Shown here: in pieces, positions 35,609 to 44,675 of the stretch
Numbering within the stretch: position 1 is the first letter of the stretch
Layout: each line of letters starts with the position of its first letter
Source: Corynebacterium yonathiae
Lineage (GTDB): Bacteria > Actinomycetota > Actinomycetes > Mycobacteriales > Mycobacteriaceae
NCBI RefSeq assembly: GCF_027570195.1
Contig: NZ_JAKMUZ010000004.1
Coordinates: 62,001 to 126,000 of the forward strand
Direction: 5' to 3'
DNA: 64,000 bases
The notes under the pieces: generated by a model
What the model saw: the letters and a program-made list of their open reading frames with translations, nothing else
Told to the model about the DNA's origin: nothing
Database searches by the model: none
Translations under genes and position numbers: made by a program

Positions 35609-36352
35609 TTAGCCCTCCTGCTTCTGCTGTGCACGCTGGCGGCGCTGGCCACCGCGGCGGGAGCGACCATTACGGTCACGGCCACGGCCCTGTGCCGGAG
35701 CGTTCAGTTCGGACTCGCGTACGCCACCGACGACGTCACCCTTGTAGATCCACACCTTGATGCCAATGCGGCCGAAGGTGGTGTGGGCCTCTGCGGTGCC
35801 GTAATCGATTTCGGCGCGAAGAGTGTGCAGCGGAACGCGACCCTCGTGGTAGCGCTCAACGCGGGACATTTCTGCACCGCCCAGGCGGCCGGACAGCAGA
35901 ATCTTGATGCCCTTGACCTGTGGCTGACGCATAGCGGACTGGATAGCCTTGCGCATTGCACGACGGAATGCGACACGGTTAACCAGCTGCTCCGCGATGG
36001 AGTGAGCAACCAGAGTTGCGTTTGCGTCTACCTGCTTGACCTCGAGGATGTTGAGGGCAACCATCTTGCCGGTGAGCTTTTCCAGCTCGCGACGGATGCG
36101 GTCGGCCTCAGCGCCGCGGCGACCAATCACGATGCCTGGGCGAGCGGTGTGAATGTCGACGCGGACGCGGTCGCGGGTGCGCTCGATAACGACGTCGGCA
36201 ATGCCGGCGCGCTCGAGTCCCTTGTTGAGGTAGTTACGAATCTTGATGTCTTCGGCTACGTAGTTCGCGTAGTCCTTATCGGCGAACCAGTGGGTCTTCC
36301 AGTCGGAAGTGATGCCCAAACGTAGGCCGTGAGGATGGATCTTCTGGCCCAT
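35609..36352 (-). CDS. rpsC: 30S ribosomal protein S3
   Basis: S3 forms part of the mRNA entry tunnel and has helicase activity together with S4 and S5. The 247 residues have [20 protein letters not shown], a KH domain ([20 protein letters not shown]) and an Arg/Gln-rich C-terminal tail. The start overlaps the rplV stop by one base. Confidence 0.97.
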   Translation of the reverse strand: MGQKIHPHGLRLGITSDWKTHWFADKDYANYVAEDIKIRNYLNKGLERAGIADVVIERTRDRVRVDIHTARPGIVIGRRGAEADRIRRELEKLTGKMVALNILEVKQVDANATLVAHSIAEQLVNRVAFRRAMRKAIQSAMRQPQVKGIKILLSGRLGGAEMSRVERYHEGRVPLHTLRAEIDYGTAEAHTTFGRIGIKVWIYKGDVVGGVRESELNAPAQGRGRDRNGRSRRGGQRRQRAQQKQEG

Positions 36353-36714
36353 TACTTGGCCCCTTCCTGCTGGCTTTCGACCACCACGGTGATGTGGCTG
36401 GTGCGCTTACGAATCATGAATGCACGACCCTGTGCACGTGGCTGGAAACGACGCATGGTCGGACCCTCGTTGGCATAAGCCTCGGAGATGACCAGAGTGC
36501 GTGGGTCGAGGCCGAAGTTGTTCTCAGCGTTAGCGGCTGCAGAAGCAACGACCTTAGCAACTGGCTTGGAAGCACCCTGCGGTGCGTACTTCAGGATAGC
36601 CAGGGCTTCGCTTACGGACTTGCCGCGGACCAGATCGAGCACGCGACGTGCCTTCATCGGGGTGACGCGGACGTAGCGGGCCGTGGCGGATGCGGAGGTG
36701 ATGGTCTCACTCAT
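36352..36714 (-). CDS. rplV: 50S ribosomal protein L22
   Basis: L22 lines the nascent-chain tunnel; changes in its loop can affect macrolide binding. The 120-residue protein has [20 protein letters not shown] and, at the loop, [20 protein letters not shown], with the usual sequence. Confidence 0.97.
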   Translation of the reverse strand: MSETITSASATARYVRVTPMKARRVLDLVRGKSVSEALAILKYAPQGASKPVAKVVASAAANAENNFGLDPRTLVISEAYANEGPTMRRFQPRAQGRAFMIRKRTSHITVVVESQQEGAK

Positions 36715-36717
36715 CGC

Positions 36718-36996
36718 TTATCGACGTCCCTTCTTGTCATCCTTGACGTGACCCTTAAAGGTCTTGGTTGGTGCAAACTCGCCCAGCTTGTGGCCGACCA
36801 TGGAATCCTCGATGAAAACCGGCACGTGCTTGCGGCCGTCATGGACGGCGAAGGTGTGACCGATGAAATCGGGGAGAATGGTCGAACGGCGAGACCAGGT
36901 CTTGATGACCTGCTTAGTGCCTGCATCGTTTTGAGCATCCACCTTGTTGAGGAGGTGCTCATCGACGAACGGGCCCTTCTTAAGGCTGCGTGGCAT
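36718..36996 (-). CDS. rpsS: 30S ribosomal protein S19
   Basis: S19 sits in the head of the small subunit. The 92 residues begin [20 protein letters not shown] and contain [20 protein letters not shown]. It is 13 bases after rplB and 3 before rplV. Confidence 0.97.
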   Translation of the reverse strand: MPRSLKKGPFVDEHLLNKVDAQNDAGTKQVIKTWSRRSTILPDFIGHTFAVHDGRKHVPVFIEDSMVGHKLGEFAPTKTFKGHVKDDKKGRR

Positions 36997-37009
36997 TGTT
37001 TACCTCCTC

Positions 37010-37846
37010 TTAGCGCTTCTTGTTCGGGCGACGACGGCGCACGATCATGTTGTTGGAGTAGCGGTTCGGGTTGCGGGTGCGACCCTCCTTGTGACCCCAT
37101 GGGGACACAGGGTGGCGACCACCCGAGGTCTTACCCTCACCACCACCGTGTGGGTGGTCAACCGGGTTCATAACGACACCGCGGACGGTCGGGCGCACGC
37201 CCTTCCAGCGCATGCGGCCGGCCTTGCCCCAGCGGATATTCATCTGCTCGGCGTTGCCAACCTCACCAACGGTGGCGCGGCAACGGATGTCCACACGGCG
37301 GATTTCGGAAGACGGCATACGCAGGACTGCGTACTTGCCTTCCTTACCCAGCAGCTGGATGGAAGCACCAGCGGAGCGAGCCAGCTTAGCGCCAGCGCCC
37401 GGCTTGAGCTCAACAGCGTGGATGATGGAACCGGTCGGAATGTTGCGCAGAGGCAGGTTGTTGCCAACCTTGATATCTGCATTCGGACCGGACTCGACGA
37501 TGGTGCCTTGCTTGAGGCCCTTCGGGGCGATGATGTAGCGCTTCTCGCCATCAACGTAGTGAAGCAGTGCGATATTTGCGGTGCGGTTCGGGTCGTACTC
37601 GATGTGAGCGACCTTTGCCGGGATGCCGTCCTTGTCGTTACGACGGAAGTCGATCAGACGGTAACGGCGCTTGTGGCCACCGCCGATGTGGCGGGTGGTG
37701 ATGCGACCGTAGTTGTTACGGCCACCAGTCTTGCTCAGCGGGCGCAGCAGGGACTTCTCCGGAGTAGAACGAGTGATCTCGTCAAACTCAGAAACGGAGG
37801 ATGCGCGGCGACCCGGAGTTGTCGGCTTGTACTTGCGAATAGCCAT
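37010..37846 (-). CDS. rplB: 50S ribosomal protein L2
   Basis: L2 is needed for subunit association and peptidyl transferase function. The 278-residue protein begins [20 protein letters not shown] and includes [20 protein letters not shown] with the conserved histidine near the active centre. It is 35 bases after rplW. Confidence 0.98.
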   Translation of the reverse strand: MAIRKYKPTTPGRRASSVSEFDEITRSTPEKSLLRPLSKTGGRNNYGRITTRHIGGGHKRRYRLIDFRRNDKDGIPAKVAHIEYDPNRTANIALLHYVDGEKRYIIAPKGLKQGTIVESGPNADIKVGNNLPLRNIPTGSIIHAVELKPGAGAKLARSAGASIQLLGKEGKYAVLRMPSSEIRRVDIRCRATVGEVGNAEQMNIRWGKAGRMRWKGVRPTVRGVVMNPVDHPHGGGEGKTSGGRHPVSPWGHKEGRTRNPNRYSNNMIVRRRRPNKKR

Positions 37847-37881
37847 AATTCTTCCTTTTCCTTTCGGCTCTCCGGTGGCGC

Positions 37882-38184
37882 TTAAGCGCCGGCGCCGAAG
37901 ACGTCGATGGAGTCGCTGCCTTCACGGAGCGTCACATATGCACGCTTGGTGGACTTACGCTGGCCGAAACCGGTGCGGGTGCGCTTACGCTTACCTGCAC
38001 GGTTTACGGTGTTCACGGAGTCGACCTTTACGTCAAAGATCTGCTCTACGGCATCTTTAATCTGGGACTTATTGGAGTCCGTGGAGACGTAGAACGTGTA
38101 CACGTTCTGCTCCATCAGACCGTAGGACTTCTCGGATACAACCGGGGCGATGATGACATCGCGCGGGTTAGAAATCTTAGCCAT
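37882..38184 (-). CDS. rplW: 50S ribosomal protein L23
   Basis: L23 lies at the tunnel exit and docks trigger factor and the signal recognition particle. The 100 residues include [20 protein letters not shown] and [20 protein letters not shown] sequence. Its start overlaps the rplD stop by one base. Confidence 0.97.
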   Translation of the reverse strand: MAKISNPRDVIIAPVVSEKSYGLMEQNVYTFYVSTDSNKSQIKDAVEQIFDVKVDSVNTVNRAGKRKRTRTGFGQRKSTKRAYVTLREGSDSIDVFGAGA

Positions 38185-38837
38185 TAGTTCTCCTCCTTAT
38201 CCGCGCCGGTTGCGCGGTTGATGAAGGTGTGTAGCGCCTCAACGGAGAACACAACGTCATCGGAGTAGAGAACGTCGTAGGTGTTGAGCTGGCCAGCGTC
38301 CAGGATCTGAACGTTTGGCAGGTTATTAGCGCTACGACGAGCGTTGATGTCCTCGCGGCCGATGACCAGGAGCACGTTCTTGCGCTCGGTCAGGGACTCG
38401 AGGAAGGCCTTAGCCGACTTGGTGGACGGCTTCTGGCCCGGGACGAGCTCTTCGATGACGTGGATGCGCTCGTTGCGAGCACGGTCAGACAGTGCACCGA
38501 AGAGAGCAGCCTTGATCATCTTCTTAGGGGTGCGCTGTGCGTAGTCGCGTGGCTGTGGGCCATGGACGGTGCCGCCACCGGTGTAGTGCGGTGCGCGGAT
38601 GGAGCCCTGGCGTGCACGGCCGGTGCCCTTCTGACGGAAAGGCTTGCGACCACCACCGCGGACATCGCCGCGGGTCTTGGTTGCGTGGGTGCCCTGGCGC
38701 GCAGCAGCAAGCTGAGCATTAACAACCTGGTGCATCAAAGCAATGGATGCCTCGGTGTCAAAGATTTCAGCTGGCAGGTCTACAGAGCCGTTGGTCTTAC
38801 CCTCGGAAGTGTGGACGTCTAGCTTGAGGTTGCTCAT
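38184..38837 (-). CDS. rplD: 50S ribosomal protein L4
   Basis: L4 lines the exit tunnel. The 217-residue product has the conserved loop [19 protein letters not shown] and [20 protein letters not shown]. It overlaps rplC by 4 bases. In Escherichia coli L4 regulates the S10 operon through a leader structure; whether the leader here works in that way is unknown. Confidence 0.97.
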   Translation of the reverse strand: MSNLKLDVHTSEGKTNGSVDLPAEIFDTEASIALMHQVVNAQLAAARQGTHATKTRGDVRGGGRKPFRQKGTGRARQGSIRAPHYTGGGTVHGPQPRDYAQRTPKKMIKAALFGALSDRARNERIHVIEELVPGQKPSTKSAKAFLESLTERKNVLLVIGREDINARRSANNLPNVQILDAGQLNTYDVLYSDDVVFSVEALHTFINRATGADKEEN

Positions 38838-39490
38838 GCGTGTGCACCGCCCTTCACTGCGGTCTTAACGGTGACGAGGCCGCCGCGCGCACCTGGGATA
38901 GCACCCTTGATGAGCAGCAGGTTGGACTCGGCATCGATTTTCTGAATCTTCAGGTTCTGGGTGGTCACGCGGTCGTGGCCCATACGGCCAGCCATGCGCT
39001 TGCCCTTGAAGACGCGGCCCGGGGTAGCAGCGCCGCCGATGCCGCCAACGCGGCGGTGAGCGGCCTGGTTACCGTGAGCTGCGCCCTGGCCTGCGAAGCC
39101 GTGGCGCTTCATGGCGCCGGCGTAGCCGTGGCCCTTGGTCTTGCCGGTGACGTCAACGAAGGAGATGCCCTCGAAGATGTCTACCTTGACCTCTTGGCCG
39201 ACCTCGTATGCGGAGGTGTCGTCCATGCGGATTTCCGCAACGTGACGGCGCGGGGTTACGCCAGCCTTCTTGAAGTGTCCACCAACCGGCTTATTGGCCT
39301 TGCGTGGGTCGATTTCGCCAAAGGCGATCTGGATGGCGCTGTAGCCATCGGTTTCGGGGGTGCGAATCTGGGTGACAACGCATGGCCCTGCCTCGACGAC
39401 GGTAACCGGTACAACGCGGTTGTCCTCGTCGAAGACCTGGGTCATGCCGAGCTTCTTGCCCAGAATGCCCTTGATCTCGTTTTCACTCAT
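38834..39490 (-). CDS. rplC: 50S ribosomal protein L3
   Basis: L3 reaches the peptidyl transferase centre with a long loop. The 218-residue protein begins [20 protein letters not shown] and contains [20 protein letters not shown] and the [15 protein letters not shown] region. It is 23 bases after rpsJ. Confidence 0.97.
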   Translation of the reverse strand: MSENEIKGILGKKLGMTQVFDEDNRVVPVTVVEAGPCVVTQIRTPETDGYSAIQIAFGEIDPRKANKPVGGHFKKAGVTPRRHVAEIRMDDTSAYEVGQEVKVDIFEGISFVDVTGKTKGHGYAGAMKRHGFAGQGAAHGNQAAHRRVGGIGGAATPGRVFKGKRMAGRMGHDRVTTQNLKIQKIDAESNLLLIKGAIPGARGGLVTVKTAVKGGAHA

Positions 39491-39513
39491 TATTTGTTCT
39501 CCACCAAAGTCGC

Positions 39514-39819
39514 TTACTGGATGTTCACGTCGACGCTTGCCGGAAGATCGATACGCATAAGAGCGTCAACGGTCTTCGGGGTTGGGTCGAGAATGTCGAT
39601 CAGGCGCTTGTGAGTGCGCATCTCGAAGTGCTCGCGAGAGTCCTTGTACTTGTGCGGAGAACGAATAACTGCGTATACGTTCTTCTCGGTTGGGAGCGGC
39701 ACTGGGCCAACTACACGAGCACCGGTACGGGTAACGGTCTCGACGATCTTCTTTGCAGAAGCGTCGATAGCCTCGTGGTCATAGGCCTTCAGCCGAATGC
39801 GGATTTTTTGTCCCGCCAC
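39514..39819 (-). CDS. rpsJ: 30S ribosomal protein S10
   Basis: S10 is part of the small-subunit head and also acts as NusE in antitermination. The 101 residues begin [20 protein letters not shown] and hold [20 protein letters not shown]. It is the first gene of the rpsJ-rplC-rplD-rplW-rplB-rpsS-rplV-rpsC-rplP-rpmC-rpsQ operon. Confidence 0.98.
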   Translation of the reverse strand: MAGQKIRIRLKAYDHEAIDASAKKIVETVTRTGARVVGPVPLPTEKNVYAVIRSPHKYKDSREHFEMRTHKRLIDILDPTPKTVDALMRIDLPASVDVNIQ

Positions 39820-40536
39820 GCTTATCCTCTTCCTCGCTTCCCCACTTTCACATTCCCGGCGTTTCCGGGGCGTGAAGCGGTGGGAAATTGCTTCTCGATT
39901 TCTCTATAACGTTGTCCGGGCTTGGGGCCTGACACAACGCCAGTGGTCTGACTGCCATGACGACCAAGAGTGCGGTACATGGCAAGTGCCAGAACGCAGT
40001 GCTCTCGACGGGGTACAAGACCCGTAGTCAAAGTATTGTGAAGAGGACGGTTTTCACGCATTACACGTGGAGAGTGTCCAATTCGTCTACTGCCGCTGTT
40101 TATTTGCCATGCCCCTTCTCCGGTCCATCTTCTCGGGGTGTCACTGCTCTAACGCGGACCTAGCCCGATTGGATGACCTTCCAGTCAATGCTTCAGGTTT
40201 CCCTGAACCATGGCGACAACGAAGGTGTCATGTTCGCTTTACCAGCTCAGCGTCTCCCCAAGACTCACGCTTGGCGACGTCCGCCGCCAGCACCGAGTCT
40301 CGGTTCTCGCTGCCCTGTTAAAGCAACCTTTGTATTTAAGCATGTTGGGCTGCGGTTTTCAAGCCGCTTCCCAAACCGTGCCAAAAATCACGTTTTGGAA
40401 AATTTTATTGCTCCCCAGCACACATTCGGCCGAGATGTATCTAAGCTCGGAGACGTTGGCTGAGGACTGTTTGTCCTGCCTCGATAGTTGAATATCGCGT
40501 TCATACATCATCCAATAAAGAAAGGCACAATCGCCC
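39820..40536. other. Long divergent intergenic region between rpsJ and the Asp23 operon
   Basis: 717 bases, the longest gap in the window. On the minus strand TATAGA at 39908-39903 is a plausible -10 for the S10 operon, giving a leader of about 80 bases with a CCCCGGAAACGCCGGG hairpin (about 39857-39872). On the plus side a perfect repeat AGGAC-TGTTT-GTCCT (40463-40477) lies 60 bases before the Asp23 ATG. Several short open frames cross the region but none has a good ribosome-binding site or recognisable content. Confidence 0.45.
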
Positions 40537-41016
40537 ATGTCTGAGAACAAGACTCCCGCACAGAATACCGACAACCAGGTTCCAGCTTCCGAGGAACGCG
40601 AGGTTAACAACAACCTCGAGACCCAGTACGGCACCACCACTATCGATGATGTCGTGGTTTCTAAGATTGCCGGCATTGCTGCCCGCGAGGTTTCCGGCGT
40701 GGACTCCCTGGGTGGCGGCGGCGCTCGCATGATTGGCAATATCCGCGAGTCCTTCGGTGCTTCCGAAGACGTCCGCCAGGGCGTAGACGTAGAGGTAGCA
40801 GAGGGCACCGCTCGCATCGAGATTGCCATCACCGCTGAGTACGGCGTGGCCATCCACGAGCTCGCTGAGGCTATCCGCCGTAACATCATGAATGCGGTTG
40901 AGCGCATGACCGGCCTGAGCGTCGAGCGTGTCAACGTCGTTGTACACGACGTAAAGCTGCCAAGGGAAGAGTCTGAGGCGGAGGGCCAGGCTGCTTTGAA
41001 CCAGGGTCAGGCTTAA
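40537..41016 (+). CDS. Asp23/Gls24 family envelope stress response protein
   Basis: Asp23/Gls24 proteins form cytoplasmic patches or filaments beside the membrane, linked to envelope stress. The 159 residues have a disordered acidic head (about 1-30), the core TTTIDDVVVSKIAGIAAREV-type domain (about 35-145) and a Glu/Gln tail. ATAAAGAAAGG upstream provides the ribosome-binding site. It is the first of six same-direction genes (40537-43658) that include DUF2273 and AmaP-like membrane proteins, the usual partners that anchor Asp23. Confidence 0.92.
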   Translation: MSENKTPAQNTDNQVPASEEREVNNNLETQYGTTTIDDVVVSKIAGIAAREVSGVDSLGGGGARMIGNIRESFGASEDVRQGVDVEVAEGTARIEIAITAEYGVAIHELAEAIRRNIMNAVERMTGLSVERVNVVVHDVKLPREESEAEGQAALNQGQA

Positions 41017-41021
41017 GCCCA

Positions 41022-41369
41022 ATGCCTGAGCCCCGAGCACGTTTCGAGCTCGAGGTAAGCCACGCCCGCGCTATTGCAGAAGCAGTCCAGAAGGTTCGCG
41101 GCGTCGCCGCGCTCGACGGCGGTTCGTTTGGTTCGGTGAGTTTATACCTGCCGGGTGAGCGCATCGTTGGAATGAGGCGACCAGATCCGCGCGATGATCG
41201 CCACCTGCAAATCAACGTCTGCGTTGATATCAGCACCGCGCCGGACCTTTATGCCTTGGCAAAACATATTCGGTCCGCAACCCGTGAGGCTTGTCCCGAA
41301 CTGCAGCGCATTGACGTTGAGTTTTCTGACGCCGTAGATGGCTTATCCGCTGCTCCATCGAAGGAATAG
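41022..41369 (+). CDS. Short Asp23-operon protein of unknown function
   Basis: A 115-residue soluble protein beginning MPEPRARFELEVSHARAIAE. It has a pattern like a divergent, shortened Asp23 domain: helix AIAEAVQKVRGVAALDGG, strands VSLYLPGERIVG and INVCVDIS, and helix LYALAKHIRSATREACPELQ, followed by a strand with RIDVEFSDAV. It lies 5 bases after the Asp23 gene and 2 before the DUF2273 gene. I infer it is a paralogue working with the same complex; there is no direct evidence of function. Confidence 0.75.
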   Translation: MPEPRARFELEVSHARAIAEAVQKVRGVAALDGGSFGSVSLYLPGERIVGMRRPDPRDDRHLQINVCVDISTAPDLYALAKHIRSATREACPELQRIDVEFSDAVDGLSAAPSKE

Positions 41370-41371
41370 AT

Positions 41372-41566
41372 ATGAAGAATTACACCACTTTGGGCATCAT
41401 TTCCGGCCTTATTCTTGCCTTCTTTTTGCACCTAGGTTGGGGTCCTACCCTGCTCGCCGTACTCCTTGCCGTTATCGGCGGCATTGTGGGAGCACACTTT
41501 GATGGCCGTATCGATCTCACTTCTGTGTGGAATGGCCTCATTGGTAAGGAGAAAGGCCAAGGTTAA
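41372..41566 (+). CDS. DUF2273 small membrane protein
   Basis: A 64-residue protein with two hydrophobic segments (about 7-22 and 25-44) separated by GWGP, ending in a short charged tail. DUF2273 proteins are common partners of Asp23/Gls24 and probably help hold it to the membrane. Its stop overlaps the next start by one base (TAATG). Confidence 0.85.
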   Translation: MKNYTTLGIISGLILAFFLHLGWGPTLLAVLLAVIGGIVGAHFDGRIDLTSVWNGLIGKEKGQG

Positions 41567-42531
41567 TGACAGATAGTTCCACTCAGGGCCACACGCGTAT
41601 CTCGCTGCGGACCATGGAACACATCGTTACCGCCGCGATTGCTAGTGTGCCCGGCACTAAGGCCATTGAGGCCAAGCTAGCGGGCATCGGCGGCCGCGGT
41701 TTTCCACGGGTCTCGGTCCAAATGGATTCCGAGCGCGAGGTAGCTGCCGTCAACGCCACTATTGGCGTGGTGTGGCCTTCACCGGTTACCACAGTTGCGG
41801 AGCATACTCGCGCCGCCATCTCGGAGGCCATTGCGGCACACACCGGGTACTCCACCACCCGCGTTAATGTCATCGTTGGCGGTTCCGTTCCGGGCAAGCG
41901 CGTGACTGCCACGGAGGTGGAGCAGCGCCAACTTGCTGCTACCGTCGCCCCACGCATCAAGCCCTTGCCGGTGTGGCAGCCAGTCACAGCGGAGTCGGTG
42001 AATGTGCGCAGTATCGCCACCCCACAGGAAGCACCGGTTCGCACTATCGCTGCGCCGTCGACCGGCGTCGCAGTGCGGTCTATCAAGCCCCCGCGCGAGG
42101 CCGAGGTGCGCAGCATTTCCGCCAACCTCCCAGACCACCAGCTGCGCGAGGTATCTTCCCCAAGTGACCATTCGGTGCGGCCGGTCCAGGAGCCTCAGCC
42201 AGTACGTGTCCACGGCGTAGCGACACCACGTCCCGCCAAGTTGGTCCCTAGTGGGCAGATTCGTCCACTGGCACGGAAGGTACAGGTAGCAACTCCTCGG
42301 CCGCAGCCGCTACGCGAGATCGAAATTCGCCACGAGTGGGCCCCGCGTCGCGTGCAGGCCCCCAAAGCGGCTCCCGCACGGAAGGTCGAGGTTCCGCGGC
42401 CACAGCCGCTCAAGCGTATTGAGGTCACCCCGGCAAACCCTCGCCCACTACACGTAGACGCGCCGCGGCCCGAGCCGTTGCGCGCCATTTCGATTAATCC
42501 GTACCGCCCGCAAGGAGGCAATAATGGCTGA
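41566..42531 (+). CDS. Asp23-like protein with long Arg/Pro-rich repeat tail
   Basis: The first about 120 residues form an Asp23-like domain (TRISLRTMEHIVTAAIASVP, GYSTTRVNVIVGGSVPGKRV). The rest, about 190 residues, is a basic, Pro-rich region with degenerate units of the type VRSI-x-P and RPQPLREIEI / RPQPLKRIEV / RPEPLRAISI. It is predicted to be unstructured and strongly positive. Such a tail could bind acidic partners such as membrane lipids, polyphosphate or nucleic acid, but nothing in the sequence settles which. It overlaps the next gene by 8 bases. Confidence 0.8.
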   Translation: MTDSSTQGHTRISLRTMEHIVTAAIASVPGTKAIEAKLAGIGGRGFPRVSVQMDSEREVAAVNATIGVVWPSPVTTVAEHTRAAISEAIAAHTGYSTTRVNVIVGGSVPGKRVTATEVEQRQLAATVAPRIKPLPVWQPVTAESVNVRSIATPQEAPVRTIAAPSTGVAVRSIKPPREAEVRSISANLPDHQLREVSSPSDHSVRPVQEPQPVRVHGVATPRPAKLVPSGQIRPLARKVQVATPRPQPLREIEIRHEWAPRRVQAPKAAPARKVEVPRPQPLKRIEVTPANPRPLHVDAPRPEPLRAISINPYRPQGGNNG

Positions 42532-43090
42532 TCAGCGCATGCCTGAACACTTTGGGCAGCAGCCCAAGGCGTCTCCAGCGGCGCGCACTTGGGCCGTGAT
42601 TCTAGGGCTGCTTTTGCTCGCCGCAGGCATCGTCGGCGTACGCGAGACGTGGCTAGTTGGCTCGGGTTCCGATGCGCAGTCGTGGATTCAGCCGGTACTT
42701 GATCTCATTGCCACTGAAGAGCTGCAGACCTGGATGATCTGGGCCGGTGTCGCCTCTATCGTCGTCGGACTTGTCTTCCTGTTTGCGGCACTAAAGACGC
42801 GCCGCACAACGCACATGCAGCTGACCTCCGATACCGCGTCCATGTGGATGCGTCCGGTGGATATCGCGCGCCTATCTTCGGCCACGGCTCGCCGTGTACC
42901 GGGCGTTGCCTCCGCACAGACCTCCGCGGATAGCAAGACCGCCAAAGTCACCGTCAATGGCGATACCGATGATGCCGAGCTGCAGGGCCGAGTAGAGACC
43001 GCGGTAACGCAGTGTCTGGCCCACTTGCAGAATCCGCCGCAGGTTAACGTGGCTGTAGAGAAGATTCCGGAGTTGGATAACAATGTCTAG
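42524..43090 (+). CDS. DUF6286-like membrane protein of the Asp23 operon
   Basis: The 188-residue protein has two membrane helices (about 22-40 and 68-88) and a C-terminal soluble domain of about 90 residues (MWMRPVDIARLSSATARRVP to VNVAVEKIPEL) resembling one Asp23-type fold. AAGGAGG lies 4 bases before the ATG and overlaps the end of the previous gene. Its stop overlaps the next start by 8 bases, so the cluster is tightly coupled. Confidence 0.8.
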   Translation: MADQRMPEHFGQQPKASPAARTWAVILGLLLLAAGIVGVRETWLVGSGSDAQSWIQPVLDLIATEELQTWMIWAGVASIVVGLVFLFAALKTRRTTHMQLTSDTASMWMRPVDIARLSSATARRVPGVASAQTSADSKTAKVTVNGDTDDAELQGRVETAVTQCLAHLQNPPQVNVAVEKIPELDNNV

Positions 43091-43658
43091 AAAACTTGCT
43101 ACTTTTGACCGCATCCTGCTCGGCCTGCTGGGAATCATCCTCATTGCTTTGGGTATATGGCCCATCCTTATCCACTTTAATGTGGAGTTTGCCAAGTACT
43201 TAGCCCTGTGGGTGGACCACGATACGTGGAAAAACCTGGCAAACAATGACTGGTGGGTCTGGGCCCTCGCCGGCGGTTCCGCGCTGCTGCTTATCGTGGG
43301 GCTGTGGATTGTGGTGGCTAACCTGCGCCACCGTCGCTTCAATAACGTGGAATCTGCATCGTCTAATGACAAAGGCTCTATCACGACGTCAATGAATGCG
43401 ATTGCCGGCGCCGTGGCCCAGGATTTGGATGGAGTCAAGGGCGTCGAGCATGTGGAGCGACTTGTGGCCTATGACCGCGCGCGGCCCACGCTGCAGTACA
43501 CGGTCACGGCAAATCCCGACACCCCGGTGGAGCGCCTTACCAGCGCCGTGGAAACCAATGAAGGCGATTTCCGCGCCGCGTTTCCGGACGCCGATTTGGA
43601 CACCATTTATAAGCTGCAGTTCAGCAAGGTGGGGCCGATGAAGGACCTATCCGAATAG
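43083..43658 (+). CDS. AmaP-like alkaline shock membrane anchor protein
   Basis: AmaP anchors Asp23 at the membrane in Staphylococcus aureus. The 191-residue product has the same design: two N-terminal helices (about 9-29 and 56-77) joined by a short extracytoplasmic loop, and a soluble cytoplasmic domain (GSITTSMNAIAGAVAQDLDG, VAYDRARPTLQYTVTAN). It closes the six-gene operon. Its last 12 bases overlap the 3' end of the convergent hypothetical gene. Confidence 0.82.
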   Translation: MSRKLATFDRILLGLLGIILIALGIWPILIHFNVEFAKYLALWVDHDTWKNLANNDWWVWALAGGSALLLIVGLWIVVANLRHRRFNNVESASSNDKGSITTSMNAIAGAVAQDLDGVKGVEHVERLVAYDRARPTLQYTVTANPDTPVERLTSAVETNEGDFRAAFPDADLDTIYKLQFSKVGPMKDLSE

Positions 43659-44345
43659 CGGGTTCGGAGTCTCTGCCACCAAAACTTCTTGAACGGTCCC
43701 GAAGCGGGCCGACTCGCCGCCCCCGAGGATCATTTCCAGCTCCTCACCGGGGCGGCATTTTTCTATGCGCTGCCAAGAATAATCTTGGCGGCTAACCCGG
43801 CGGTTTTCCTTAGCAAAAAGGTGCAGGCCGTGGTCGAGCACGCCAATGGCCGCTGCGAACCGGAGGACGAAGACGAAATCACCCAAGTCCTGCCGCTTGA
43901 GGCCGCCGAGGTTCGGACGCTCAAGACTTAGCCGCATAAGGCTAGAGACCGCGCCAAAACGGTGCTCGAAGCCCTCGGTATCCCGAATAGTAAATGGGCG
44001 GCCGGGCCCTGTGGGACGAATGGACTCATAAGCCCACACCACGGGTTGGCTATCGGGACGGCGCACGATGATGCGGGCGGGGGTAGCAGTGATGCGGTTG
44101 GCGGGGGCGTCGGCAAGCACGAGCCACTCCCCTGCGGTAACGCGACCGTTCTCCAATGGCAACAGGGGCGGGTGAACGTCCACTTGGCGCTCTAATTCCG
44201 CTACCAGCTCTGCATCGCTCGCGCCCCAGCCGATGCCTTGGTTAGCCAGCATGGCAAAGAAGGTGGGAAGGCTGAGATCGGGCTGGCCCTCCCAGGCGCG
44301 GCGGAGGGATTCAAGGGTGGGATCGATGCGGGTGGGGTCATCCAT
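43647..44345 (-). CDS. Conserved actinobacterial hypothetical protein
   Basis: A 232-residue soluble protein without a signal peptide or membrane segment. Visible landmarks are LRRAWEGQPDLSLPTFFAML, GIGWGASDAELVAELERQ, then a beta-rich middle (GEWLVLADAPANRITATPAR, RIIVRRPDSQPVVWAYESIR). Function unknown. I use ATG 44345; a TTG at 44354 is also possible. It lies tail to tail with the AmaP-like gene, sharing 12 bases. It stands alone between the Asp23 operon and the peptide transporter. Confidence 0.75.
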   Translation of the reverse strand: MDDPTRIDPTLESLRRAWEGQPDLSLPTFFAMLANQGIGWGASDAELVAELERQVDVHPPLLPLENGRVTAGEWLVLADAPANRITATPARIIVRRPDSQPVVWAYESIRPTGPGRPFTIRDTEGFEHRFGAVSSLMRLSLERPNLGGLKRQDLGDFVFVLRFAAAIGVLDHGLHLFAKENRRVSRQDYSWQRIEKCRPGEELEMILGGGESARFGTVQEVLVAETPNPLFG

Positions 44346-44675
44346 ATCCGCCAAGACTACCCAGCGCTGGCACTGGTCAGGCGAGAGGGGCGGAGAAACT
44401 TTTTCACCCCCGAGTTAATTTCATTCAATTAAATAAATACTATAAATGTTCAACAATTTTCAACACCGTAATACCTGCTTAAAGTGCATTTATTACACGA
44501 TATACAACCCTTAGCGCGCCAATTAATACCTGTCACATTATTGGGGATTTATGTCACGGGGCTATTTTGATTGTGCTCTGTATAACAGCTTATTAAATTA
44601 GTCACATACAACGATTTGCTCGTTGGATACACCTTGCATCCCCGTTTCCTGCTTAACCACGCACGGAGAATCTCT
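44346..44675. other. AT-rich promoter region of the peptide transporter operon
   Basis: 330 bases, markedly AT-rich from 44410 to 44620, with no gene. It should hold the promoter of the plus-strand peptide transporter and that of the minus-strand hypothetical gene. TGTCAC and GTCACA strings recur (about 44531, 44552, 44601) but do not form the TGTGA-N6-TCACA palindrome of GlxR/CRP. Confidence 0.4.

Noticed and set aside
35183..37885. Plus-strand frames of 380, 259 and 313 codons opposite the S10 operon
   Set aside because: Lie exactly opposite rplP, rpsC, rplV, rpsS and rplB; Leu/Ala/Val-rich composition typical of antisense frames.
39957..40491. Short plus-strand frames of 68-96 codons upstream of the Asp23 gene
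   Set aside because: No ribosome-binding sites, mutually overlapping frames and no recognisable content; treated as intergenic.
44460..44640. A GlxR/CRP-type site in the AT-rich region before the peptide transporter
   Set aside because: TGTCAC and GTCACA strings are present but not in the TGTGA-N6-TCACA arrangement.
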